From Lachnospiraceae bacterium (GTDB taxonomy: Bacteria > Bacillota > Clostridia > Lachnospirales > Lachnospiraceae), in the NCBI GenBank assembly GCA_017391545.1, contig JAFOYD010000057.1, positions 1 to 16,774 on the forward strand: DNA of 16,774 nt. Reading direction: 5' to 3'. Each line of letters begins with the position of its first letter. Position 1 is the first letter of the stretch. Below are positions 1-6,764 of this stretch, piece after piece. Below the pieces are notes generated by a model, which worked only from the letters and a program-made list of their open reading frames with translations, ran no database searches and had not been told where the DNA came from. The translations under genes and the position numbers were made by a program.

Positions 1-1
1 G

Positions 2-1579
2 TCCAGTGTCATATGTAAAACGATACAGGATAATACGCAGCTGTATTTTGAGTACAAAGCATATATGGACACACAAAGCATGATTGAGGATTTGCAGGCA
101 GGAAAGATTGATCTTGTTGCAGGTATTGAGAGCACAAATGGATATGCGGCTGACATTAAGCTTTCCAAGGATTACCTGGAACTGTCTAATATTATTTTGA
201 AATCTGATGCGGTGGATATCGAGAACCTGGAAGGAAGCAGTCAGGGATATCTTCACGGGGAAAAGAATACGATCCATGTGGCGGGCGAGACACAATCGAT
301 TTCATTTGACACCTACCCGGAGCTGCTTGGTGCAGTTAACAGCAATCAGGTGGATTTTTCGGTGCTGAATTATTATAGTGCCAATTATTATCTGAAGGCT
401 GGCAATTATTCAGATGTGACGCTGATTCCGCTTACGCAGAAATCCAGATATTGTCTGGGTTTTTCCAAGGATGTTGACACCAGACTGATCTCCATTTGCA
501 ACAAATGTATTTATAGTATTCCAGAGGAAAGTATGGAGATGTCTCTGATGCAATACATGGATTTTGATCAGAGAAAGGTAACATTAAAACGATACATTGA
601 GGAAAACCCAATCAGTGCAAGTATCTTCTGTATGTTGTTACTGATATTTATCCTTGGTGTTGTTTTCCTGATTCGCTATGAAAAGGAACGCAGTAAAAGA
701 AAACATGAAATTGATACAAAACGATATGAAATCTTGTCGCAGTTGACAGACGAATATGTTTTTGAGTATGAATATAAATCAGACAATATTCATTTCGATC
801 AGAAATTCAATGAGAGGTTTGGATTTGGTGAGAATATCAGATTATCAGAATGCAATCATCCGGATGCGCCTTTGGAACAATTCCTGATGCAATTTATCAA
901 GAGCAAAGAACAGGATGCGACCAATACCAGCCCTTTTGAGCTGATAGACAAGAATCAGGACACACAGTGGTACTGCATGAGAGCGTATCGCATTATGGGG
1001 AATAAAAATCAACCGGAGCATGTGATTGGGAAGCTGGTCAATGTGCAACAGACGGTAGAGGAGAAAAAGAAGATACAGGATCGGGCCAACAGGGATGCGC
1101 TGACAACACTTTATAATCGAATCGGTTTTGAGAAACAGGTGGCAGAGCGCATGCAAAGCTACCCACACAATGTTTCGATGGTCTATGCGGTGCTTGATCT
1201 GGATAATTTTAAGGCAGTCAATGATACGCTCGGTCATCTGGGTGGTGATGAAGCGTTAAAGTATCTGGGCAACAGACTTCTTGAGATTTCCTCTGACAAT
1301 ATCATAACTGCGCGCTTTGGCGGGGATGAATTTGTAATCTGCATGTTTGGTGTGTTGAAAGAGGAGGCCGATGAAGTGCTCAAGAATCTTGTTTCTGCAA
1401 TGAATACAGAACTTACCTTTGAAGGAAATAAGCATCACATATCCATCAGTCTTGGTGGTGTGTATGCAGAAAAAATTACGCCTGTGGAACAGCTTTTTTC
1501 AGAGGCAGATAAGGCGCTCTATGATGTAAAGTCTGCCGGAAAGAATAATTATCAATTAAAAACGCTGAACAGAAGATAA
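2..1579 (+). CDS. Membrane-bound diguanylate cyclase with solute-binding-like sensor (5' partial)
   Basis: The reading frame is open from base 2, so the start lies left of the window; the ATG at 65 is internal. The first ~190 residues resemble a family-3 extracytoplasmic solute-binding domain (a DLQAGKIDLVAGIE segment at about bases 89-130). One membrane helix follows at about 610-680, then a PAS-like region (about 730-1060) and a C-terminal GGDEF domain beginning at RDALTTLYNR. The signature RFGGDEF is intact (GGDEF codons 1319-1333), so the enzyme should make cyclic-di-GMP from GTP. The RxxD product-inhibition site is absent: the aligned residues are SDNI. Inferred role: an external ligand, probably a small solute, sets cyclase output at the membrane. 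The gene ends just before a palindromic repeat and is followed by a second, differently sensed cyclase. The family call is firm; the ligand is unknown. Confidence 0.88.
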   Translation, partial: SSVICKTIQDNTQLYFEYKAYMDTQSMIEDLQAGKIDLVAGIESTNGYAADIKLSKDYLELSNIILKSDAVDIENLEGSSQGYLHGEKNTIHVAGETQSISFDTYPELLGAVNSNQVDFSVLNYYSANYYLKAGNYSDVTLIPLTQKSRYCLGFSKDVDTRLISICNKCIYSIPEESMEMSLMQYMDFDQRKVTLKRYIEENPISASIFCMLLLIFILGVVFLIRYEKERSKRKHEIDTKRYEILSQLTDEYVFEYEYKSDNIHFDQKFNERFGFGENIRLSECNHPDAPLEQFLMQFIKSKEQDATNTSPFELIDKNQDTQWYCMRAYRIMGNKNQPEHVIGKLVNVQQTVEEKKKIQDRANRDALTTLYNRIGFEKQVAERMQSYPHNVSMVYAVLDLDNFKAVNDTLGHLGGDEALKYLGNRLLEISSDNIITARFGGDEFVICMFGVLKEEADEVLKNLVSAMNTELTFEGNKHHISISLGGVYAEKITPVEQLFSEADKALYDVKSAGKNNYQLKTLNRR

Positions 1580-1651
1580 AAACAGACAAATGTACTAATT
1601 TTATTGAATTTAAGTTGCAATATATGGTAAGATTAAATAAATAGTGGCTTT

Positions 1652-1784
1652 GTAACTGTTCAGCAGGTCTGCGCATCTACTGCGCTGACCGTGAGAAAGA
1701 GTAATGGTAGCAAGCACAAATTCATTTGCGAAGCAAATTTTGCATGAATTTGTGCTCGTAACTATGAGGGTACTGAATAGTTAC
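1652..1784. repeat. Palindromic intergenic repeat with nested hairpins (copy 1)
   Basis: The ends form a 12-bp inverted repeat with one G-T pair (GTAACTGTTCAG at 1652-1663, CTGAATAGTTAC at 1773-1784). Inside are two further hairpins. The first is 1666-1675 with 1681-1690 (10 bp, one mismatch). The second is 1713-1725 with 1744-1756 (13 bp, perfect), and its loop can itself fold (TTTGC-GAA-GCAAA, 1725-1737). No ORF is present. The first inner hairpin is alignable with one at 13778-13805, and the right end recurs at 6693. It looks like a dispersed, non-coding palindromic element, either MITE/REP-like DNA or a structured RNA. The genome-wide copy number cannot be seen here. Confidence 0.75.
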
Positions 1785-1794
1785 GTGGTTTTTT
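1757..1794 (+). terminator. Possible intrinsic terminator formed by the repeat's right end
   Basis: CGTAACTAT (1757-1765) pairs perfectly with ATAGTTACG (1777-1785) around an 11-base loop, and TGG plus six T (1789-1794) follow. The stem is AT-rich and the loop large, so termination is plausible but not certain. The same right arm also pairs with the far left end of the repeat (1652-1663), so the two folds compete. It would end the upstream cyclase transcript. Confidence 0.4.
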
Positions 1795-1829
1795 ATATTG
1801 AGTAGCTACCATGAATTTAAGGAGGTGCT

Positions 1830-3824
1830 GTGTTCGTGAAGGGGAAACGTCTTACAATTGCGATATTACTAGGTGATACACAGTCGACATATGCCAGAGA
1901 CCAGATTAAGGGGTTCAATAAAGGTGCAGCTTTGGCAGATGTCAATCTTGTTTTTATGGCAGGACAGCAGCTTTCTAAGAAGTTTGAAAGATTTATCGGG
2001 GATGAACTCGAGGGTGTCTATCGGGAACAATTCAATTCTGTCCATGATTACGTCAGATATTTAAAGCCGGATGCATTGATTATTACATATGGCTGTCTGG
2101 CAATCTTTAAACAGATTCAGAATATGGATGTGTTTTTAAATCAGTTTGAGGGGATTCCGTGTGTCATTCTGGAGGATCTTGTGGACAGGGAGGGTGTCCC
2201 TTGCTATGCATATGATAACGATGCAGGGATGAGACAGTGTGTCCGCCATTTGATACAAGATCATGGATATCAGAAAATCGCTTATATCAGTGGCCCTGAA
2301 GGGAATCGTGACAGTGATGAGCGAAAGAAAGCATTTCTTGAAGTTATGCGCGAAAATCATCTTGAAGTCCCAGTCACAATGATGGCGAAGGGTGACTTTT
2401 CAGAGCATGTGGAGGAACAGGTAGAATATCTGCTCGCGCACAATCAACAGATTGATGCCATTGTCTGTGCGAATGACAGTATGGCAAAATGCTGCTATCA
2501 GGTTCTGGGAGAGCATGAGATTGCGGTGGGAGAGGGTGGAATCGCGGTGACAGGATATGATGATACCGAGGATGCACGGCTGCTGACACCTGCATTGACA
2601 AGTGTCTCCTTTAATGCGAGGAAAATATGTACGGATGCTGTTTTGACTGCAAAGGCAATCTGTGAGGGCGAAAAAGTTCCGTCAAAAATCATTCCGTCAT
2701 ACTTTGTAGGACGACAATCCTGTGGATGTAGAGAATGCTCAGAAAGTGACATGTTGGACGGACGAGATATGGTAAAGGCATATATTGAGTATCAGAGGGA
2801 ACTTGATGAAGAAAAAATGCGGACGTGGATGATACCAATCCTGATCAGAGGGATTAATCTGCCTGAAAGCATTGAAGATTATAGACAAGTCGTGATGACA
2901 ATCATGAAACGTATGAAGTCCATGGAAGTCAGAAGTTTTTATCTGTACTTGTTCGAACAGCCGATTGTCTGTGATGCAGACAATACACAGCTAAAGAAGG
3001 CGGAGCAGAAACTGAATCTGGTAGCGAGATTCGATGAAAAAGAAATGATCTATGTCGAACCGGAGGACAGAAAGCCGATTTCGGATGATCAGGGTATGGT
3101 ATCCCTTATGCAGTCAGAGCAGAGACGATTTTTTAGCGGATATACGCTTTTTCATGACAATATACAGCTTGGAATTATACTGATGGATTCCGATATTAAG
3201 GACAATGTCTTCTGGCAGAAGTGCAGCTTGCAGATTGGCACGCTCTTTTATCTGGCGAACCTGAATTTGGAGGTTGCAAATTCGAAAAAAGAGTTGGAAA
3301 AAACATTGAATATCATCCAGGAAAAAAATAGGCTGCTGAATTTTATATCCGAGACGGATGAATTGACAGGTCTGCTGAACAGGCGTGGGTTTATGGAGCA
3401 GGCGATGGAGCTGATCGAGCGTAATCCCGGAAAAAGCGGCATGATGATTTTTGCGGATCTTGACCATCTGAAACAGATCAATGATGGGTTTGGTCATACG
3501 GAAGGTGACTTTGCCATCAAGACGATTGCGGAGCTGCTGCGCAATGCATTTCCCGAAGAGGCAGTGATCGCCAGAATCGGCGGTGATGAATTTGTCGTTG
3601 TTGTGTTGACGGAGAAAGCAAATTTTGCGGACATCGTTCGACACAGGAGCGCACAAATTATGACATCATTTAATGATCACTGTGAGAAGCCATATTATGT
3701 GGAAGCATCCATTGGAATTGTAGCATTTGACTGTGATGAGGCAAATATTAATGATTTGATCAGGCAATCGGACGAGGCACTGTATGAGGCAAAATCGCAT
3801 CGAAGAGAAAGCGTTGTGAAATAG
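1830..3824 (+). CDS. Cytosolic diguanylate cyclase with LacI/PurR-type sugar-binding sensor domain
   Basis: The protein has 664 residues. Residues ~8-300 are a type-1 periplasmic-binding fold of the LacI/PurR family (segments HGYQKIAYISGP, DAIVCANDSMA and GIAVTGYDDTEDARLLTPALTSV). There is no N-terminal HTH, signal peptide or membrane helix, so this sugar-sensor fold is used in the cytosol. It ends in a CGCREC cysteine cluster. Residues ~310-480 are a GAF-like linker region, ~485-510 a probable coiled coil, and ~510-664 a GGDEF domain with ARIGGDEF intact (GGDEF codons 3579-3593). The RxxD inhibitory site is missing (PEEA). The start used is GTG at 1830, 4 bases after AAGGAGG (1819-1825). GTG at 1836, with 10-base spacing, is an equally reasonable start. 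Inferred function: intracellular sugar controls cyclic-di-GMP synthesis. It sits directly upstream of, but is separately terminated from, two glycoside phosphorylase genes. Confidence 0.88.
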   Translation: MFVKGKRLTIAILLGDTQSTYARDQIKGFNKGAALADVNLVFMAGQQLSKKFERFIGDELEGVYREQFNSVHDYVRYLKPDALIITYGCLAIFKQIQNMDVFLNQFEGIPCVILEDLVDREGVPCYAYDNDAGMRQCVRHLIQDHGYQKIAYISGPEGNRDSDERKKAFLEVMRENHLEVPVTMMAKGDFSEHVEEQVEYLLAHNQQIDAIVCANDSMAKCCYQVLGEHEIAVGEGGIAVTGYDDTEDARLLTPALTSVSFNARKICTDAVLTAKAICEGEKVPSKIIPSYFVGRQSCGCRECSESDMLDGRDMVKAYIEYQRELDEEKMRTWMIPILIRGINLPESIEDYRQVVMTIMKRMKSMEVRSFYLYLFEQPIVCDADNTQLKKAEQKLNLVARFDEKEMIYVEPEDRKPISDDQGMVSLMQSEQRRFFSGYTLFHDNIQLGIILMDSDIKDNVFWQKCSLQIGTLFYLANLNLEVANSKKELEKTLNIIQEKNRLLNFISETDELTGLLNRRGFMEQAMELIERNPGKSGMMIFADLDHLKQINDGFGHTEGDFAIKTIAELLRNAFPEEAVIARIGGDEFVVVVLTEKANFADIVRHRSAQIMTSFNDHCEKPYYVEASIGIVAFDCDEANINDLIRQSDEALYEAKSHRRESVVK

Positions 3825-3830
3825 AGAGGG

Positions 3831-3856
3831 AAAGCCGGAAACGGCTTTCTTTTTTT
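3831..3856 (+). terminator. Intrinsic terminator after the LacI-type cyclase
   Basis: AAAGCCG (3831-3837) pairs with CGGCTTT (3842-3848) across a GAAA tetraloop, followed by C and seven T (3850-3856). It starts 6 bases after the stop codon. This separates the cyclase transcript from the phosphorylase operon, which has its own promoter region next door. Confidence 0.9.
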
Positions 3857-3871
3857 GCCCATAATAATTAG

Positions 3872-3933
3872 GTCATGAAAATGATATTTTTATTATGATT
3901 ATGATTTTTCATTTGATAAAAATTTTGTATGAT
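3872..3933 (+). promoter_or_regulatory. Operator A and -10 box of the GH94 operon
   Basis: This copy of the shared direct-repeat operator begins GTCATGA at 3872. Half-sites start at TGA 3876 (TGAAAATGATA) and TGA 3896 (TGATTATGATT), 20 bp apart. The core TGATATTTTT is identical to the other copies. A -10-like TATGAT (3928-3933) lies 32 bp after the second half-site, matching the 31-bp distance at operators C and D. There is no convincing -35, which fits dependence on an activator. The predicted transcript start is near 3940, giving a leader of about 40 bases. The AraC-family protein encoded at 9226-9969 is the inferred regulator. Confidence 0.65.
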
Positions 3934-3980
3934 AATGCTAGTATTACAACAAATATGGCACCACAAGGAGGATTTATATT

Positions 3981-6677
3981 ATGAACCATATCAATTTTGA
4001 ACATTCGGATGAGATTTTTACATTGGATCATCCGGATAACTACACCTACCTCTACTTTCCGGTAGCGGGGGAGCAGGGAATCAAGTCGAGCGTGACACCG
4101 ACGTTTGCAGGCGACAGTAAACTGGATCAGAATACTTTTATCATGGAACCAGTCAGCAGTGATAATCTACATAATAATAAATCGTCCAGAAACTTTTGGT
4201 GCCATGTAGAAGGCATTGGTGACTGGTCTGCGACAGGTGCTTCGGCAGAGGCAGAGTATGATAAGGACACAGAGCGTCAGGATGAATGCAGCATCAAGGC
4301 AGGTTTCATGTGGCAGACAGTAAAGAGACAGTCGAAAAAGTACAGGTTGTATGCAAAGGTGACAAGCTTTGTGCCTGTTGACCACAATGTTGAAATTATG
4401 CGCGTGACCATTAAGAATGTTTCTGATACTGCACAGAAAATCACACCGACAGCCGCAGTTCCGATCTACGGCAGAAGCGCAGACAATATCAGGGATCACA
4501 GGCATGTCACATCACTGCTTCACCAGATCAGGGTCACAGAGCATGGTGTTACAGTAAAGCCAAAGCTTTCCTTTGATGAGAGAGGCCATCAGAAAAATAA
4601 TATGACATATTTTGTATATGGCGTATCAGGAACGGGAGAGACACCAGAGAGCTTTTTCCCGGTCATGGAAGACTTTATTGGCGAGGGCGGAAGTCTTATC
4701 GCACCGTTGTCAGTGAAACGTAACCTAGATGGTGTGAAAGCAGGATATGCTGTTGACGGTAAGGAGGCACTCGGCGGTCTGAGATTTCAGAGAGTGGAGC
4801 TTAAGCCACAGGAAAAGGTATCCTATACCATTATCATTGGTGCAACCGAGGATATGTCAGGTATACAGGATGTGATCAAAGCATATGACAGTGATTACAA
4901 AGTACATGCGGCAATCGAGACAACGGAAAAGTACTGGCAGGATAAAGTCAATGTGTTCTTTCAGACAGGAAATAAGGCAGAGGACAGCTATCTTCGCTGG
5001 ATCTGCTTCCAGCCGATATTAAGAAGAATCTATGGCTGTTCCTTTCTCCCGCATCATGATTATGGAAAAGGTGGAAGAGGCTGGCGAGACCTCTGGCAGG
5101 ACTGCCTGTCACTGCTTTTCATGAATCCCGACGGTGTGCGTCAGATGATCGTAGATAACTACGGCGGTGTCAGAATGGACGGAACGAATGCAACGATTAT
5201 CGGAGAGAAGCAGGGCGAGTTCAAGGCAGACCGAAACAGCATCACGCGCGTGTGGATGGATCATGGTTTCTGGCCGTTCCTCACGACAAAGCTCTACATT
5301 GACCAGACAGGAGACATCAATATTCTGGGCGAAAAGGTTCCTTATTTTAAGGACCGTCAGGTGCAGCGCGGATTTGCAACAGATACGGAGTGGAATGATG
5401 CATACGGAATGAAACAGAAGTCCGAAGACGGAACCGTCTATGCAGGAACAATCCTTGAGCATATCCTGTTGCAGCAGTTGTGTGCATTTTATGAGGTTGG
5501 AGAGCATAACCAGATTAGATTGAGAAATGCTGATTGGAACGATGCTGTTGACATGGCACCGGACAGAGGAGAGAGCGTGGCATTTACCAGTGCGTATGCA
5601 TACAACTTTACAGATCTGGCAGCATATCTCGAGAAGTATCAGAAAGAGACGGGTAAGGACAGCGTTGAACTTGCCGCGGAAATCGGTGAGCTGCTGGCAG
5701 ATAATGTGGAAAAATATGATGACATTGCATGGAAGAAGGAAGTCCTGACACGATATGCTGCATCGTGTGCACACAATGTGAGCGGAAAGACAATCAACGT
5801 TCCTGTTGCAGAGCTTGCAAAGAATCTCAGGGCAAAATCTGAATGGATGAAGAACCATATCAGACAGACAGAGTGGGTAACAGATCAGGAAGGCAATGGA
5901 TGGCTCAACGGATACTACGATAACAACGGTAATCAGGTAGAGGGCGTGCATGGCGACAATGTGCGCATGATCCTGACAAGTCAGGTATTTGCGATTATGG
6001 GCGGCACAGCCGATGACGAAATGACTGCCAAGATCTGTCAGAGTGCAGACAAGTATCTCTACAGGGAAAAAGTCGGAGGATATCGCCTGAATACAAAATT
6101 TGATGAGGATAAATTTGATCTGGGAAGAATGTTCGGATTTGCCTATGGTGAGAAGGAAAATGGAGCAGTATTCTCCCACATGACAGTCATGTTTGCCAAT
6201 GCTCTTTACAAACGTGGATTTGTAAAGGAGGGCTACAAGGCATTGGGAACACTGCTTGCGACAGCGATGGACTTTGAGACCAGTAAGATCTACCCGGGTG
6301 TTCCCGAATACTTCGACGCTTCCGGACGTGGTATGTATCATTATCTGACAGGAGCTGCAAGCTGGTTTATGCTGACGATGATTACTGAAGTATACGGTGT
6401 AAAGGGCGCGATGGGTAATCTTGTGCTTGAGCCAAAACTGATGCCGCAGCAGTTTGATGAGGATGGAAATGCGGCAATTAAACTGAACTTCATGAAAAAG
6501 ACATTTACCATCAAGTACCACAATCCTGACAGACTTGCATTTGGAGATTACAGGATTGTAAAGGCAGACTGTGATGGTATGGAAATGGAAAATATGACAC
6601 ATGTGTCATGTCTTGCGAAAGAAGAAATAGAAAAGCTTGACGATACGGAACATGTAATTGCTGTGGTTTTAGGCTGA
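3981..6677 (+). CDS. GH94 glycoside phosphorylase, laminaribiose phosphorylase-like
   Basis: This is an 898-residue cytosolic GH94 inverting phosphorylase, expected to split a beta-glucoside disaccharide with phosphate into glucose-1-phosphate and the reducing-end sugar. The fold order expected for the family is an N-terminal beta-sandwich, a helical linker, an (alpha/alpha)6 barrel and a C-terminal jelly roll. The N-terminal half (for example QNTFIMEPVSSDNLHN, YGRSADNIRDHRHVTSLLH, FDERGH) and the GRGWRDLWQDC motif look, from memory, like laminaribiose phosphorylases of Paenibacillus and Acholeplasma, as does the length (about 900). The catalytic-acid motif DWND is at residues 518-521. Phosphate-site residues appear intact: His733 in ENGAVFSH and Thr790-Gly791 in YLTG. 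AAGGAGG (3965-3971) lies 9 bases before the ATG. It is first of two GH94 genes, 87 bases before the next start. A beta-1,3 specificity is inference; GH94 membership is secure. Confidence 0.87.
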   Translation: MNHINFEHSDEIFTLDHPDNYTYLYFPVAGEQGIKSSVTPTFAGDSKLDQNTFIMEPVSSDNLHNNKSSRNFWCHVEGIGDWSATGASAEAEYDKDTERQDECSIKAGFMWQTVKRQSKKYRLYAKVTSFVPVDHNVEIMRVTIKNVSDTAQKITPTAAVPIYGRSADNIRDHRHVTSLLHQIRVTEHGVTVKPKLSFDERGHQKNNMTYFVYGVSGTGETPESFFPVMEDFIGEGGSLIAPLSVKRNLDGVKAGYAVDGKEALGGLRFQRVELKPQEKVSYTIIIGATEDMSGIQDVIKAYDSDYKVHAAIETTEKYWQDKVNVFFQTGNKAEDSYLRWICFQPILRRIYGCSFLPHHDYGKGGRGWRDLWQDCLSLLFMNPDGVRQMIVDNYGGVRMDGTNATIIGEKQGEFKADRNSITRVWMDHGFWPFLTTKLYIDQTGDINILGEKVPYFKDRQVQRGFATDTEWNDAYGMKQKSEDGTVYAGTILEHILLQQLCAFYEVGEHNQIRLRNADWNDAVDMAPDRGESVAFTSAYAYNFTDLAAYLEKYQKETGKDSVELAAEIGELLADNVEKYDDIAWKKEVLTRYAASCAHNVSGKTINVPVAELAKNLRAKSEWMKNHIRQTEWVTDQEGNGWLNGYYDNNGNQVEGVHGDNVRMILTSQVFAIMGGTADDEMTAKICQSADKYLYREKVGGYRLNTKFDEDKFDLGRMFGFAYGEKENGAVFSHMTVMFANALYKRGFVKEGYKALGTLLATAMDFETSKIYPGVPEYFDASGRGMYHYLTGAASWFMLTMITEVYGVKGAMGNLVLEPKLMPQQFDEDGNAAIKLNFMKKTFTIKYHNPDRLAFGDYRIVKADCDGMEMENMTHVSCLAKEEIEKLDDTEHVIAVVLG

Positions 6678-6707
6678 ACAGAAGATTCTTGTTCGTAACT
6701 ATGAGGG
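6673..6707. repeat. Fragments of the palindromic repeat region between the GH94 genes
   Basis: The 14-mer GCTGAACAGAAGAT at 6673-6686 is identical to 1564-1577. The 15-mer TCGTAACTATGAGGG at 6693-6707 is identical to 1756-1770. At the first locus these two blocks are 178 bases apart, with most of the palindromic repeat between them; here only six bases separate them. The first block overlaps the stop codon of the upstream phosphorylase (TGA at 6675-6677). It may be a decayed or deleted copy of the dispersed repeat, or only its end. Confidence 0.55.
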
Positions 6708-6764
6708 ACACTCAGTGGTTGCGATTATAGTATGAATATGATATTGAAAAGGAGAATTGAAACA

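Noticed and set aside
1604..1633. TTGAAT-18-TAAGAT as a promoter for the LacI-type cyclase
   Set aside because: It is only a partial match in AT-rich DNA and lies upstream of a palindromic repeat with a possible terminator. Not strong enough to annotate.
1652..1784. CRISPR array or insertion sequence
   Set aside because: There are no regularly spaced direct repeats and no transposase. The structure is inverted repeats only, better described as a palindromic intergenic element.
5109..6602. Long minus-strand ORF (497 codons) inside the first GH94 gene
   Set aside because: It is fully antisense to a clear GH94 coding region, has no ribosome binding site or recognisable domain, and its cysteine/isoleucine-rich composition is typical of a shadow frame.
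6732..6764. ATG 6732 as start of the second GH94 gene
   Set aside because: The ribosome binding site (6747-6754) lies downstream of it, and the extra 11 residues are not part of the conserved N-terminus.
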